A stretch of DNA of 64,000 nucleotides from Fremontodendron californicum (GCA_030761205.1 JAULJL010000040.1:9800103-9864102); one strand, 5' to 3'; counted from the stretch's first letter, positions 33,701 through 44,589 are shown. Made by a program: numbers and translations. Notes: generated from the letters alone by a model not told the origin.

Positions 33701-36078
33701 TTATCCTGAAAAGAATTTAACAAAAAATCAGTGTGTGAAATTTCTGAAGCATTATCAAACTCACATTCAATTAAATAAGCTTCTAAAGGATCATGGAATG
33801 TGGTAGTGGTGAGATGTTCATGAACAAGTTCTTCAATGAAATCCACTTCATGTACTTCTGAATCATCACCAGGTTGCTTGCAAATGTTGAACACATTTAA
33901 TTCTAAAGTCATATTTCCAAAAGAAATGTTCAAAATACCATTCCTGCAATTTATCAGAGCATTAGAAGTTGCAAGAAATGGACGGCCTAATATAACAGGA
34001 ATTTGAACATTTGGATTTGAAACAGGATGTGTGTCCAAAACAATAAAATCAACAGGGAAGTAAAAATTATCAATTTGAACCAAAACATCTTCAACTATCC
34101 CTCGAGGAATTTTTACAGAACGATCAGCTAGTTGAAGTGTAACAGGTGTTTCCTTGAGTTCACCTAAACCTAACTGTTGATAAACAGAAAAAGGCAAAAG
34201 ATTAACACTAGCACCAAGATCAAGCAATGCACGTTCTATTCTAGTGTTTCCAATGATGCATGAGATTGTTGGACATCCAGGATCTTTGAATTTTGGTGGA
34301 GTAAGGTGCTGAATGATTGAGCTCACACTTTCCGTCAGAAATGCTTTCTTTTGTACATTATGTTTCCTTTTAACTGTGCACATGTCCTTCAAAAATTTAG
34401 CATAAGATGGAACTTGTTTGATTGCATCCAATAAAGGAATGTTAATCTTAACTTGTTTGAAAAGTTCATAAATTTCTGCTTTTTGATTCAAATTCTTTAT
34501 TGTTTGCAACCTTTGAGGAAAAGGAGCAGGATGCATACCTTTTTCTTTGTCCAAATTTTCAAGAAGTTCAGACTTACCATCATCCTTACCAATACTTTTC
34601 GGAGGGGAAAGAGGATCTTGGTCTTTTGATGGAATGTTTTTGTCAATTGCCTTTCCACTTCGAAGAGTTGTGATAGAACTGGCATTTTCCTGTTGAGTTT
34701 CATTGGAGCAAGAAACAAGACATTGAGTAGAAGGGTTAGGCTGAGGTTGAGCAGGAAACTTACCTTTTTCTTGAGTGCGTAATGAAGCTGTCAATGTGGA
34801 CAAGGTGTTTTTGATCTCATTGATGTCCTGTGAAGTTTGGTTATTCACATTTGCTTGTGTTTGTATGAATGCTTGCAATGTCTCTTCCAAGGTTTGTACA
34901 CGTGAAGGTTGATAGGAAAAAGTGTTGCCCGGCTTTTGAGATTGTGGTACCTGAACATGATTATTATTCCGCCAACTGAAGTTGGGATGATTTCTCCATT
35001 CAGGGTTATACGTTTCAGAGTAAGGAGAAGGAAAAGGCTTTTTAAATGTGTTTATGGAATTTACTTGATCATGCAACGCTTCTTTAAGAATGGGAATGTT
35101 TGGACATTCAGAAGTGGGGTGTCCCATGATTTCACAAATTCCACAACTTTCTTCATTTTTAACCGTTTTGACTTCTTTTACTTCTCTAAGTTCCATGGCT
35201 TCAATCTTTCTAGCCAAATTAGCTACTTTAGCTTTTATCTCATCTTCTTGACTAAAATGATATTTACCTCTGTTAGAAACAAGATTAGATCTATTGGAAC
35301 TTTCAGAGGAATTATCTATGTGCCAGGCTTGAGAGTTATCTGCCAAATGGTCTAAGTAGTCAAAGGCTTCTTCAGGTTCTTTTTCTAGAAACTCACCGTT
35401 ACACATTGTTTCAACAAATTGTTTAGTTTCGGGAGTTAAACTTTCATAAAAGAAACTAATAAGACGCCATTTTTCAAAACCATGATGTGGACAAGAATTT
35501 AACAAATCTTTAAAACGCTCCCAGCACTGAAAAAATGCTTCATTTTGATTTTGATTGAAATTTTGAATATGTCTTTTCAAAGCAGTAGTTTTATGTGCTG
35601 GGAAAAATTTCTTTAGAAACTCAGTTTGTAATTCTTTCCATGTGCCAATTGACCTTGGTTTTAAATTATGAAGCCAAATTTTTGCTTTATCTTTTAAAGA
35701 AAAAGGAAATAATTTTAGCTTGACAATTTCATTTGTACATTGTTGGTCATTAAAGGTGACACATACATCTTCGAAGTCTTTTAAAAACGAGTAAGCACTT
35801 TCCGATTCTAACCCATGGAAATTTGGAAGCAAAGCTATCATACCTGGTTTAAAACGAAATTTGTTTGCATTGAGAGGAAAAATAAAACAAGAGGGTGATG
35901 AGCTTCGAGTTGGTTGCAAGTAGTCACGCATGGTGCGTACTTGTCTGTTCTCATCTTCAGCATGAACACTTTCATTGTCAGCCATGGTAGGAGTTGTATT
36001 AGAAAGATTACCTGAAAAAGTTTCACAATAAAATCTAACTAAACGACGAGATCTAAAATCACGTCGCCAAACAAGCAT
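30718..36078 (-). CDS. Gag-pol polyprotein, intact, 1786 residues
   Basis: One frame codes for everything needed to copy and insert the element. Order by residue: N-terminal extension (1-31; a more likely start is the methionine at 32, base 35985); Gag/capsid (about 95-250); CCHC zinc knuckle (C312, C315, H320, C325); protease with D620 in LLDLGAS; RT (about 900-1110) with D1003, D1067 and D1068 in FLDGY and FMDD; RNase H with D1214, E1255, D1280 and D1323; integrase with zinc site H1421, H1428, C1459, C1462, catalytic D1491, D1550, E1586, and a GPF motif at 1730-1732. DLGAS in place of the usual D(T/S)GA is, as I recall, normal for Athila proteases. No stop or frameshift is seen. It is flanked by its own leader and LTRs; expression would be from the LTR at 36329-37830. 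Confidence 0.95.
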   Translation of the reverse strand: MLVWRRDFRSRRLVRFYCETFSGNLSNTTPTMADNESVHAEDENRQVRTMRDYLQPTRSSSPSCFIFPLNANKFRFKPGMIALLPNFHGLESESAYSFLKDFEDVCVTFNDQQCTNEIVKLKLFPFSLKDKAKIWLHNLKPRSIGTWKELQTEFLKKFFPAHKTTALKRHIQNFNQNQNEAFFQCWERFKDLLNSCPHHGFEKWRLISFFYESLTPETKQFVETMCNGEFLEKEPEEAFDYLDHLADNSQAWHIDNSSESSNRSNLVSNRGKYHFSQEDEIKAKVANLARKIEAMELREVKEVKTVKNEESCGICEIMGHPTSECPNIPILKEALHDQVNSINTFKKPFPSPYSETYNPEWRNHPNFSWRNNNHVQVPQSQKPGNTFSYQPSRVQTLEETLQAFIQTQANVNNQTSQDINEIKNTLSTLTASLRTQEKGKFPAQPQPNPSTQCLVSCSNETQQENASSITTLRSGKAIDKNIPSKDQDPLSPPKSIGKDDGKSELLENLDKEKGMHPAPFPQRLQTIKNLNQKAEIYELFKQVKINIPLLDAIKQVPSYAKFLKDMCTVKRKHNVQKKAFLTESVSSIIQHLTPPKFKDPGCPTISCIIGNTRIERALLDLGASVNLLPFSVYQQLGLGELKETPVTLQLADRSVKIPRGIVEDVLVQIDNFYFPVDFIVLDTHPVSNPNVQIPVILGRPFLATSNALINCRNGILNISFGNMTLELNVFNICKQPGDDSEVHEVDFIEELVHEHLTTTTFHDPLEAYLIECEFDNASEISHTDFLLNSFQDKHCWKQKFEELPSLTNVTVPSTIEPPKLDLKPLPSELKYSFLGENETFPVIISSHLDELQEGKLLQLLKMHKNALGWTLADIKGISPLICTHNIYLEENAKPSRQMQRRLNPNMKEVVRNEVIKLLDNGIIYPISDSKWVSPTQVVPKKSGVTVVKNENNELIPTRTVTGWRMCIDYRKLNSVTRKDHFPLPFMDQILERVAGHEFYCFLDGYSGYNQIAIALEDQEKTTFTCPFGTFAYRIMPFGLCNAPATFQRCMLSIFSDMIERNLEIFMDDFSVSGDSFDDCLANLKNVLIRCEEKNLVLNWEKCHFMVTKGIVLGHIVSAKGIEVDKSKIELIANLPTPKTVKDIRSFLGHAGFYRRFIKDFSTISKPLCNLLMKDTAFEWTKDCEDAFEKLKNMLTTAPIMRSPDWSLPFEIMCDASDYAVGAVLGQRKDNKPHVIYYASKSLNRAQMNYSTTEKELLAVVFALDKFRSYLVGSSIVVFSDHAALKYLLSKKDAKPRLLRWILLLQEFDITIRDKKGVENVVADHLSRLFCDESFGTSPINDTFPDEQLLIVSTTPWFADIANFLATGKIPSQWSPQDKRKFLNEVKKFYWDDPYLFKYCPDQIFRRCIPDNEVSSVIKFCHSEACGGHFSSKKTAAKILQCGFYWPTLFKDAHNFCKSCESCQKLGSISKRNMMPLNPILVIEIFDCWGIDFMGPFPPSFGFLYILVAIDYVSKWIEAIPCRNNDHKTVIKFLKENILSRFGIPRSIISDGGTHFCNKVFETLMKKYAITHKVATPYHPQTNGQVELANREIKQILEKTVNPNRKDWSLRLNDALWAYRTAFKTALGMSPYRLVYGKPCYLPVELEHKAYWAIKMFNSNLDDASNLRKLQINELEELRNDAYENSKIHKERTKAFHDKLISRKIFDVGQKVLLYNSRLHIFPGKLRSRWTGPFVVKHVYHYGAVDIENPQNGNVFKVNGQRLKLFLENHVTQEEVVFVSDPCFENN

Positions 36079-36102
36079 AAAACAAAGTTAATATACAGAT
36101 TA

Positions 36103-36260
36103 GGCGGTATAACCAGCCAATAGAAATAAAACAAAGTTAATATACAATATAAATATAAATATATAAAACATTAGGCGGTATAACCAGCCAATAAAAATAG
36201 AACAAAGTTAATATACAATATAAATACAAATATATAGAAAATTAGGCGGTATAACCAGCC
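36103..36260 (-). repeat. Element B leader tandem repeat with three hairpins
   Basis: Three copies of GGCGGTATAACCAGCC (36103-36118, 36174-36189, 36245-36260), the complement of the hairpin motif in the leader of A, between PBS and gag. Confidence 0.75.
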
Positions 36261-36304
36261 AATAAAAATAAATATACTTATAAACTTATATACTTAGTAT
36301 TGCT

Positions 36305-36322
36305 TCCCCGGCAACGACGCCA
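36305..36322 (-). promoter_or_regulatory. Element B primer-binding site with one change
   Basis: In sense TGGCGTCGTTGCCGGGGA; differs from the perfect tRNA-Asp site of element A by one C-to-T change at position 6. Confidence 0.85.
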
Positions 36323-36328
36323 AAAACT

Positions 36329-37830
36329 TGATGGAGACTCAATTAAGAGTTGTAAACCCAAGTGCAGGTTATGTTCAAGTAATAAATTCTCGGGTGTCCG
36401 AGGTCGAACCACAGGGAAGCGTATTAGTAAGTATAAGTTTATAAATATATAAGAAAAAGAAAGTAAACAAGATATTAGGGAATCAACAACAAAACAAGAT
36501 AAACAAGATATTAGAGAACAAAATAAACAAAATAACATAAAAGAAATTAAACAAGATATAAAAAACAATAAGAAAAGATGTTGAGGTTAGAGAATCCACT
36601 CTTGGTGTTATGCTAAGATTAATCTTGTTTTATTACACAATTGAAATTCACACATAAGGGAGATTCCAATCGGAAGGTTTAGCAATTCAGTCCAAATTGT
36701 CCAACGTCCATAGCATATGATATTATGTTCATTTGGTGTCCTCAAAACTCACAAAAAGAGTCCAAGCATTCCTTATGCCAAGGTATATGTCTACAATAAA
36801 TCAAGATTATGAAACCAAGCATTTACTGTGCCATTTTCATTGTCAATAATGAATCAAGATCCCTACTTTGCAAGTATGATTTTAAACCAAAAGAAAATAT
36901 TATCTATACTAGTGTTTATAAATTTTAGCTCATGTTTAAGAGACTAACCTTAGCATTTACCAAGAGCTTCACCTCATCACCTCAACAATATGATTAGCAA
37001 CACATACTAGATATGAATAAAATGAAAAGAAATGTAAGAAGCATAAGTAAATAAAGAAAAAGAAAACTAGAGAAAGGAAAGAAAAAGAAAACTTAGAGAA
37101 TTTTATTACAATGGCTAATATCCTACCAATGTATCCCTCTTTTCCAATACTCATCCAAGGCCCTCTATTTATACACATTTTGGAGGGCTAAATGACAAGA
37201 GACAAGCTTTACAAATTTCAAAGGTAGGTATAATAGGTGGGTGCATTTTTCTAACAATTTTCGTCATATTGTATGACAATTCTGATCAGCCAGCTTGATG
37301 GTCGAGTTTGTCAATGTTGGAGGCTCGATCTGATAAAATGGTCTTCTACAAAAATATACCCCTATCAGTCACGAATCCATAGCCGTTGCAATCAGATCAT
37401 TTTATCATGTGGATCGGAAGATATGGTCAAAATACCAAAACGGTGCAGAACAGACGTCATTGCACATCAGCCAACTTGATGGTTGATTTCGGTAGGGAAA
37501 ACGACTCCGTTTCAAGAAGTGTAAAACATGAAAAAGATAGATATGCCTCTTAAATATGCACGGTTAAAATTTCAGCCTTAGTTCTTCAGTGAAACTCCAG
37601 ATATAGCTGATATGGCAAAAGGTGTCGGAATTGGAACTGAACTGGATTTGCCCTTAATTCTTTATTTAACCTAGTAATCTGAAATCACTCAAAGAAACTC
37701 GTGAAAAACACCAAATTACATAAAAATATAAAAAATCATAAACACAATTAGACTAAGCAATAATAACTCGTATTTGACACAAAATAATAATAAAACATAA
37801 CTAAAAACTATATAATTATACGAGTTATCA
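36329..37830 (-). repeat. Element B 5' LTR
   Basis: Pairs with 27340-28841; ends CGAGTTATCA followed by GTGGT (37831-37835). TATA box complement TATTTATA at 37166-37173. Confidence 0.97.
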
Positions 37831-39122
37831 GTGGTGACAGGTTTGTTTTGTTCCTCCGCACACACTGTATTTGCATTTGCATAACATGAATCCTCTACCC
37901 AGGTTCCGTCCTTTTAAGTGGGAGTAAAGTAACTACGTCTTCGTGATGATCCTCCGTATGGGCTAGTGAAACACTTTTGGAGTATAAAGTACCTAATGCC
38001 TTCGTGATAATCCTCCGTACGGGCATAGGAAAATATACTCTAACGAATTGAACCCGCTTTTATCGGGGTGCCTTACTAGCCTTCACCGACGACAGTGAGA
38101 AACAATTCGGGGCCTTAGTACCGATTCACCTTCTTATAGTGAACCTAGGCGAAGCCATGCCGGATTTCTGTTAGATATACCGAAAATAGGAACACATGGA
38201 GGGACATTTCTAAACCTTTTGTTACCTATTTTACACTCTGAAGAAGTTTTGTAGATCGGGCAATGATGTACGTACATCGCCCGTAATAAATGTGATAATC
38301 CATCCCAAATGCACTATGATACCTATATAAGTAGATATTTGTCGAGGCAAATATTCATTAACTGTTTGAAATAAAAAATAAAAATCATTTTTCAAGCATT
38401 TTTGCATTTTGCAAATTTCATGCATGTGTGAATAGAGCATGTACATTTTTTATTGTATTATTGATCTCGTTTTTGCAATAAACGGATGGTGGTAATAATT
38501 TCATTTGATGATTCCATAAAACTGGTAGTGTCACATGAACATTTGCATATTGTACCATAGTAGGATCCACTATCCCGAAATTCTTTTGAAAATAATATGA
38601 TTGGTTTTTCATAGAAAAAACATGTTTCAAAAAATCATAAATTTGGAGGAAAATCTTGCATAATGAGAGTTTTGAATAATCAAGATTTAGGTCCCACCAA
38701 TTTCGTGTAATCATTGGTTAATTTATTTGTATCATGTTGACATCATGTCACAGTCCTAACATACAGGTTATTCATTGTAGAATACATTTGTGATATACAT
38801 GGTCATTCTTTGTAACTACCTTTGTATTAATTCATTTAGTCTTAGCATGTATCATTTTGAATCATAGCATGCATGGTTATTCATTGTAGAATACATACAT
38901 GGTCATTATTTGTATATACCTGTGCATCAATTTATTCATTTTTTTAAATGCATCATGTTGGCATTAGATTGCATACATAGCATACATAGTTATCATAATT
39001 TCTCTGTATATGTTCATGCATTAATCATCAGTATATTCATGCACATAGGAATAGAGCATGTACATTCACAATTGTATTCTTAATCTCATGACATTTTCAT
39101 TTGCATGAAAGGGGTTCGAGAT
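37831..39122 (+). other. Element F leader, second part
   Basis: Noncoding. It starts with the right copy of GTGGT. Two related segments hold TTCGTGATRATCCTCCGTAYGGG (about 37940 and 38000). From about 38720 it is made of loose repeats with CATG, ATCATGTTGGCAT and TGCATTAAT words that return before the second gag region (40360-40820). No gene is seen. Confidence 0.65.
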
Positions 39123-40055
39123 ATGAGGAATGAATCGGAGGAATGACTGGATGCTTTGGAACTCAATCAAGAGGAGTTTAGACATGAAATCCGGGAAATG
39201 AAGGAACAGCTTGCGAAATTGCTGAAAATGGTTGAGGATATGGGTAAGAGTAAAGAGGAACTTTCTCAGGGCTCTGCATCGCCTTCGAATCAACCAAAAC
39301 CAATAGGTCCAGAACGTACAATCCTTGCTGGATCCTGCACTTGTCAATGCCACAAAGGTTGCAATCCTGATGAAATTATGGACAAAATCGTGAAAATGAT
39401 TAAACCTGAGAGCCTGATACCAAAGATAGAAACCTCGGATCCTGTACCATACCTATAAACTGTTCTAGGTCCAAACCAGTATCCCTACCCTACCATGGTC
39501 CAATCGTCTATTGGGATGACCACTACGGGATTCCTGAATCCCACTCCATCACCAACAACTGCCATTTCATACTATTTCCCTCATCAATCACCTTATCCAG
39601 CATTTGGGATAGGAACCTCGAGCTATGTACAACCTTCAAAGGCCCCGTGTCCAAATCCATACCCTTTCCATACTGTTCCGCCAGGTATCCATGTAAACAC
39701 TCTGGTTCGGACCTTAGTACCACCGCCAAGTGCCCCAACTCCTAGGTTCAGTGTGACTAAGAAACAACCCCAGGATAAGACCCAAATGTATTTTGACCCC
39801 CTTCCAATCAGCTATCAAGAGCTTTTCCCAATGGTGATCCAAAATCACATGGTTTCCTGTATCCCGCTGAAACCCCTGTTACCACCATATCCAAAGTGGT
39901 ATAATCCAAATGCAAGATGTGATTATCATTGTGGAATTGTTGGCCATAGCATTGAAGACTGTATAGCATTCAAAAAGAAAGTGCAGTCTCTTATAAATGC
40001 CAAGTGGTTGGATCCAACGACACTAATTGATAGAGGGCTGGGAAAGGGTTATTAG
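39123..40055 (+). pseudogene. Gag-like region 1 of element F, without capsid core
   Basis: One frame with a TGA (39144-39146) and a TAA (39456-39458). It resembles the ends of Ogre-like Gag but lacks its middle: an N-terminal charged helix (FRHEIREMKEQLAKLLKM), a Cys-His cluster (CTCQCHKGC) not seen in D Gag, a Pro-rich middle, the YFDPLPISYQELFP segment shared with D, and an intact zinc knuckle of CX2HX5HX4C form (CDYHCGIVGHSIEDC). The capsid domain is missing. It sits where Ogre elements keep an extra ORF1 upstream of gag, so it may be the relic of such an ORF or of a gag duplication. Confidence 0.65.
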
Positions 40056-40956
40056 GACTGGGAGATTTACAGCATTGAGGTGGAAAGACTTCGGTCTTAT
40101 TTGATGTAATAAGATTTCACTTATTCAGTAGCCGGCTCTTATAGCCTTAGGATGCTAGGAAGAATAAAGTGCTTGTAAAGACAATTTTAACCACTGTTCA
40201 AATTTTGTAAAACATGGTTTATACCATTGTGAACGTTGATGTGGGAATGAATTGGTTATGTTTCAAATTTATGAGATGTTGATGATTGTTCCTCCGATTC
40301 TTATTTCCTCCGTGATATCTCCCCCTTTGTATTTTGCATCCGATCAATTATTTGTCATACCATACATTCATACATGTATCATGTTAGCATCAGGTTGCAT
40401 TCGTGCATTCATAATCAGCATGATTATTCTATATATATCCATGTATTAATTTGTTTATTCTTTACATAGTCAGCATGATTTCTCCGTATATACTCATGCA
40501 TTAATCTATCATATTAGCATCAGGATGCATTCATGACACACATGGTCAGCATGATTTTCTTTGTATATACTCTATATCAATCATTCATTGTTTGCATGTA
40601 TCATAATTGACATCATGTTACATTCATAGTGTATATGATCATTTATTAGGAAATATGCTAAAATGTACATGATCATTCATTGCATATATCCATACGTTGA
40701 TTTGTTTATCATTTGCTTGCAACATGTTGGCATCGTGATTGCATATATGGTCAGCATGTTTCCATTGTACATGTCCATACATCATATTGTTTAGGCTTCA
40801 CGTGTATCAGATTGCATTCATGGCTCTTTCATCATGACACGCACTTTGGGGGAATAAAATAGAAATTGGCTTGGCTTTAAGAGTCTTTGAAAGAATTTCT
40901 ATTTCAAATCAGAGGCATAAGAAGTACTGAGTCCCCTTTTAATACAGACTAGTGCT
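40056..40956 (+). other. Spacer between the two gag-like regions of F
   Basis: No gene. Bases 40360-40820 repeat the CATG-rich spacer type seen at 38720-39080, with words such as GTTAGCATCAGGTTGCATTC and GTCAGCATGATTTTC, about every 110-130 bp. Confidence 0.6.
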
Positions 40957-42464
40957 ATGGAGAATGAACAAGTTGCCCGAATGGAAAGAATGGAAAGGGT
41001 ATAGGAAGAATTGCGAGAACAGCTGGCAAAGTCTCAAGAAGAATCTAAAGATCAGACGATTAAATTGATGGAGCTAATATTCACCTTAATCAAGGGACAC
41101 ACTGAAAACTTGGCCGCCAGAGAAGGGTTAGAGGCACGAAAGGGTCAGAATGAGGTCGTAATGATAGATGCCCTGAACACAGTTAACCCCGTCAATGTCT
41201 TAAATTCAGATGATCCAGCTGAACAAGCAAAGTGGAAAATGGTTAATGAGGTAGAGTTGGCAGATTCCAAGGGAAATATTAGTTGCTAGATGAAAGGCTC
41301 CGGGCAGTAGAAAATACAGACGTATTCGGGAGTGTGGAGGTGAAAGAACCATGCTTGGTCTTCGATTTAGTCATTCCTCCTAAATTCAAGGTCCCTGACT
41401 TTGTGAAATATGACGGGACGATTGATCCGTCAGCCCATATCACTATGTTATGCCGAAAGATGACAAGTTATATAGATAATGATAAGCTTCTGATCCACTA
41501 CTTTCAGGATAGCCTCAGCGGGTTTGCAATTAGGTGGTATAGTCAGTTGAGCAAGGATCGGATTCGCTCTTGGAATGATTTGGCTAGGGCTTTTCTAAAC
41601 CAATACAAGCATGTGACCGACATGACACCTGACCGTCTCACCTTGCAAAATATGGAGAAAAGGTTACTGAGAGCTTTAAAGAGTATGCTCAGAGGTGGAG
41701 GAACATGGCCACCCAAGTACAACCGCCTTTAACTCAGAAGGAAACCACTATCCTTTTTGTGAATACACTACATACCCATACTACGATAGACTTGTTGGCA
41801 ACACCACAAAGAATTTTTTGAATATGGTAATCTCCGGGGAAATAATTGAAAATGCAATCAAGGCCGGGAAACTCGAAGAAGGTAAAATATTTAATGCAGA
41901 GAGAAACAGGTCGCCCAAAAAGAAAGAGAAAGATGTCCCAGCCATGGAAGACTGTGCCCCGTATATTCTAGCCACTTCATACCCTCCACCCTGTCCTTCT
42001 ATGAATTATGTACCCCAGGGTTCATACTTATACCCAATGGCCTCTCAGAATCCAGTAAATTTCAACCTTTTGTTAGTCAAAGGAAATCGAAGAATATCCG
42101 AAAAAGAGATCAATTTGAGTCACTCCCCATGTCTTACTCTGAACTATTGCCCCAGTTGGTCAAAGAGAAACTCTTCACTAAAATTCCAGTGGAGCCTATC
42201 CAACACCCATATCCAAGCTGGTATGACGAGAATGCATATGGTGATTATCAATCTGGGATTCGGGAACATTCCACAAAAAATTTCTTATGTCTGAAGCGGA
42301 AGGTTCAAGCGCTCATCAATAAAGGACAGTTAGGTGTGGGGAAGAAACAAAGGACAGACAGCGTGGAGAATCTGCTGAATGGGAATAATGAGACCATTAT
42401 GGATGTCATAATAGGGGAAGAAGATGGAAAGGTCGAAAAGAATACCGAACAATCGCCAGTTTGA
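40957..42464 (+). pseudogene. Gag region 2 of element F, frameshifted
   Basis: Homologous to D Gag over most of its length: start MENEQVARMERMERV, coiled coil, and the capsid core (KVPDFVKYDGT to TLQNMEKR, about 41390-41660). Breaks: TAG at 41002-41004; a frame change near 41285; another near 41662-41760; another between about 42060 and 42130. The C-terminal zinc knuckle is ruined (YGDYQSGIREHSTKNF in place of Cys/His residues). No protease or pol follows. Confidence 0.85.
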
Positions 42465-44493
42465 ATTAGGGAGAACATGTCAAGGGGAAGTTTTTATGCA
42501 TTTAGTTTCAGACCTTATGATGAAAACACTTGTCTCATGTCGACATTCATAAGAATTAAATGACTTTTGATTTTTAAATGCTTTGTGTTTGTTGTGTTTT
42601 AACAATAATTGAAAAAAAAGGAACATTAAGGAAGTTTTAGTAATGGATAGTCTCAAGAAGATTGATGATCATTGTTACAAATGACCCAATACCTTCTCCC
42701 CTCTCCTTTAGGTTTTCCTAAGCCTAAATCTCTTAAACCAAGAACACTTGAAAGACCTAATGCTTCAAGGAATATGAATGATTGAACTTCATAAAACCAT
42801 TGTCATCATAGAATAAGCAAAGATGTAGATCCTAGTTTAGGTTATGAACAAAGGAACGAACTTTTCAAAAAAATTTCGAACTCCTTGAAATTCAAACAAA
42901 TGAGACTTTCTTTCAAGAATTTAGATCATGGTAATTTGGTATGTGTCAAGGTTGTGCCAAAACCATTCATGTCATTTTCAACAAACCACAAAACACTAAT
43001 TGCCTAAACATCACTTCATGATTGACACCTTGGAACACAATGAGTAAACTAGATTATCCCTTGTCTTAGAGAAAACCCGTTTTTGGGTCATATTTTCCTT
43101 GTCTCTTCAAAGAACTCAGATTTGAAATTCAGTCTTTTCAGTACAGACCTAGACTTGCTATGTTCCTCGTTGATACAAATTCTCATGATTAATCAAATTG
43201 GGGCATCATATGTGGAAATGATGGATACATGGTGAATAAGAATGGACTAACGCATGAATCATTGGGGCATGCGATGAAAAATGAAAAATGAAAAAATTTG
43301 TGATATCATGCATATGAGAATTCGGATGATTCCAAAGTGTAAAATGAAATTCTGAATATCTATTTTCCCTAGGGATTGCTTTTCAATGTGAATATTTGTG
43401 CTTGACATGAGAAATGGCCATCTTTCATATCCCTTTCGCACAAAAAGAAATTATCCATAGTTACCCCTTTTGAGCCGAAAGAATTATTTCTTCTTTGAAC
43501 CCTGATCAAGGATCACTCTCTACACTGGGGGCAAATGCGAGGAAAGATCTTTTCAAAGATCATAGAAAAATAAGTCCTAGATCAAAGATAGATACAAAGC
43601 AAATGGAGCCCCGAATAAATACGGGCTCACTCTGTCCAAGAAAAACAAAAGAAAAACACAAAAAAAATGTGTGAAAAAGCGATGGCAAATGAAAGCCAAA
43701 AGCAAGGAAGAAAAAGAGCAAAGTCAAAAGGAATGAAAAGTCCAAAAGGGACAAATGCTTCAAAGAGAATTCTCCTCAAAGAAAGGATCCTTGATCAGAT
43801 TACCCTCAAACACATTTTTTGGGCCTATTTATCCTTTCTTTCTGAACCCTGAGCCATGGCCTACATTACGTGCTTTAAAAGTCCATTTTGATCAAGCATG
43901 AATATTTAACTTGAAGGGTTTTTCCTCAGATTTTATCCCATCCCATCGAATTATCATTTCACTAAGGAAGAATTTAGAATTCTCAAATGAATGGTAAAAC
44001 AATGAAAAAAGAACAAATTGGAGAGAATGGGACTCTAGGGCGAAAACCCAAAAACGGGCGGTCTAGAGTAGAATGGGAATTTCCGATGCCATCTGTGATA
44101 GTGCCGATACCACAAAAGAAAAGATCTTCTTAAAGAAGTGGTCATCGAGGAACATCTAGGAATTCCTTAATCCCCCAAATTGTCAACCCTCATTTGGATG
44201 ATTGATTTCAAAAACTGAAACTTTTTCCTTCCAAGATTCAACTTTCCAGTTTAAACATCCCAGCCAAGCTTGACGCTTGTCAAAATACCTTGATATGGAA
44301 ACTAAAAGAAAGTTGAATTTGTTTGGTTCTCAATGAATTTATGATTTATAAAATCTGTTCCATTTGTGAGCCTAGAAAGGACATACATTTTTTGTTGAGA
44401 AGCTTTCCTGAAAAAAAAAAAAAAAAAAAAAAAAAAAACAAAATCATGTTGTACCAAGCCTTGTCAATTCATGTTCAAAAACCCAAAATTGAC
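42465..44493 (+). other. Element F 3' noncoding region
   Basis: Bases about 43465-43860 match the complement of 51390-51665 in D (for example TTGATCAAGGATCAC and TACACTGG), so this is the same 3' region that in D lies beyond integrase. A 28-base A run is at 44411-44438. A 61-codon frame at 43667-43852 is discussed in the findings. D is inserted after TTGAC (44489-44493). Confidence 0.7.
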
Positions 44494-44565
44494 TGTCGCA
44501 ACCTAAAAAATAACGAGTCTCATCGCAAGACTTTATTATTCGTTCAGCGTGATATTAAAAAAACC

Positions 44566-44589
44566 GAGGAAAAGTCGACTTAATTCCTC
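44566..44589 (-). promoter_or_regulatory. Hairpin with palindromic loop in D LTR
   Basis: GAGGAA and TTCCTC arms around a loop with AAGTCGACTT, a perfect 10-base palindrome; about 95 bases from the LTR 3' end in sense, hence inside the transcript. Confidence 0.6.

Larger units (their letters stand above)
27340..37830 (-). mobile_element. Element B: complete Athila-like element with intact gag-pol
   Basis: LTRs at 27340-28841 (3') and 36329-37830 (5'), each 1502 bp, flanked by the perfect duplication GTGGT (27335-27339 and 37831-37835). Internal parts follow the order of element A on the opposite strand. Its single gag-pol frame is open for 1786 residues with all catalytic residues visible. 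The LTRs differ at about 18 sites by my eye count (about 1.2%), so it inserted earlier than A although its gene is intact. It lies inside the leader of element F. Confidence 0.97.
22078..44493 (+). mobile_element. Element F: pol-less Ogre-like element, split by element B
   Basis: Plus-strand 5' LTR (22078-27034), tRNA-Arg-type PBS, leader, then, after the 10.5-kb insertion of B at GTGGT, two gag-like regions and a 3' noncoding region. Protease, RT, RNase H and integrase are all absent: the 3' noncoding part that in D lies beyond integrase here follows gag directly. It is inserted in LTR G and is cut at 44493 by element D, so its PPT and 3' LTR are outside the window. Both gag regions are damaged. 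It is a non-autonomous or dead member of the Ogre-like family. Confidence 0.8.
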
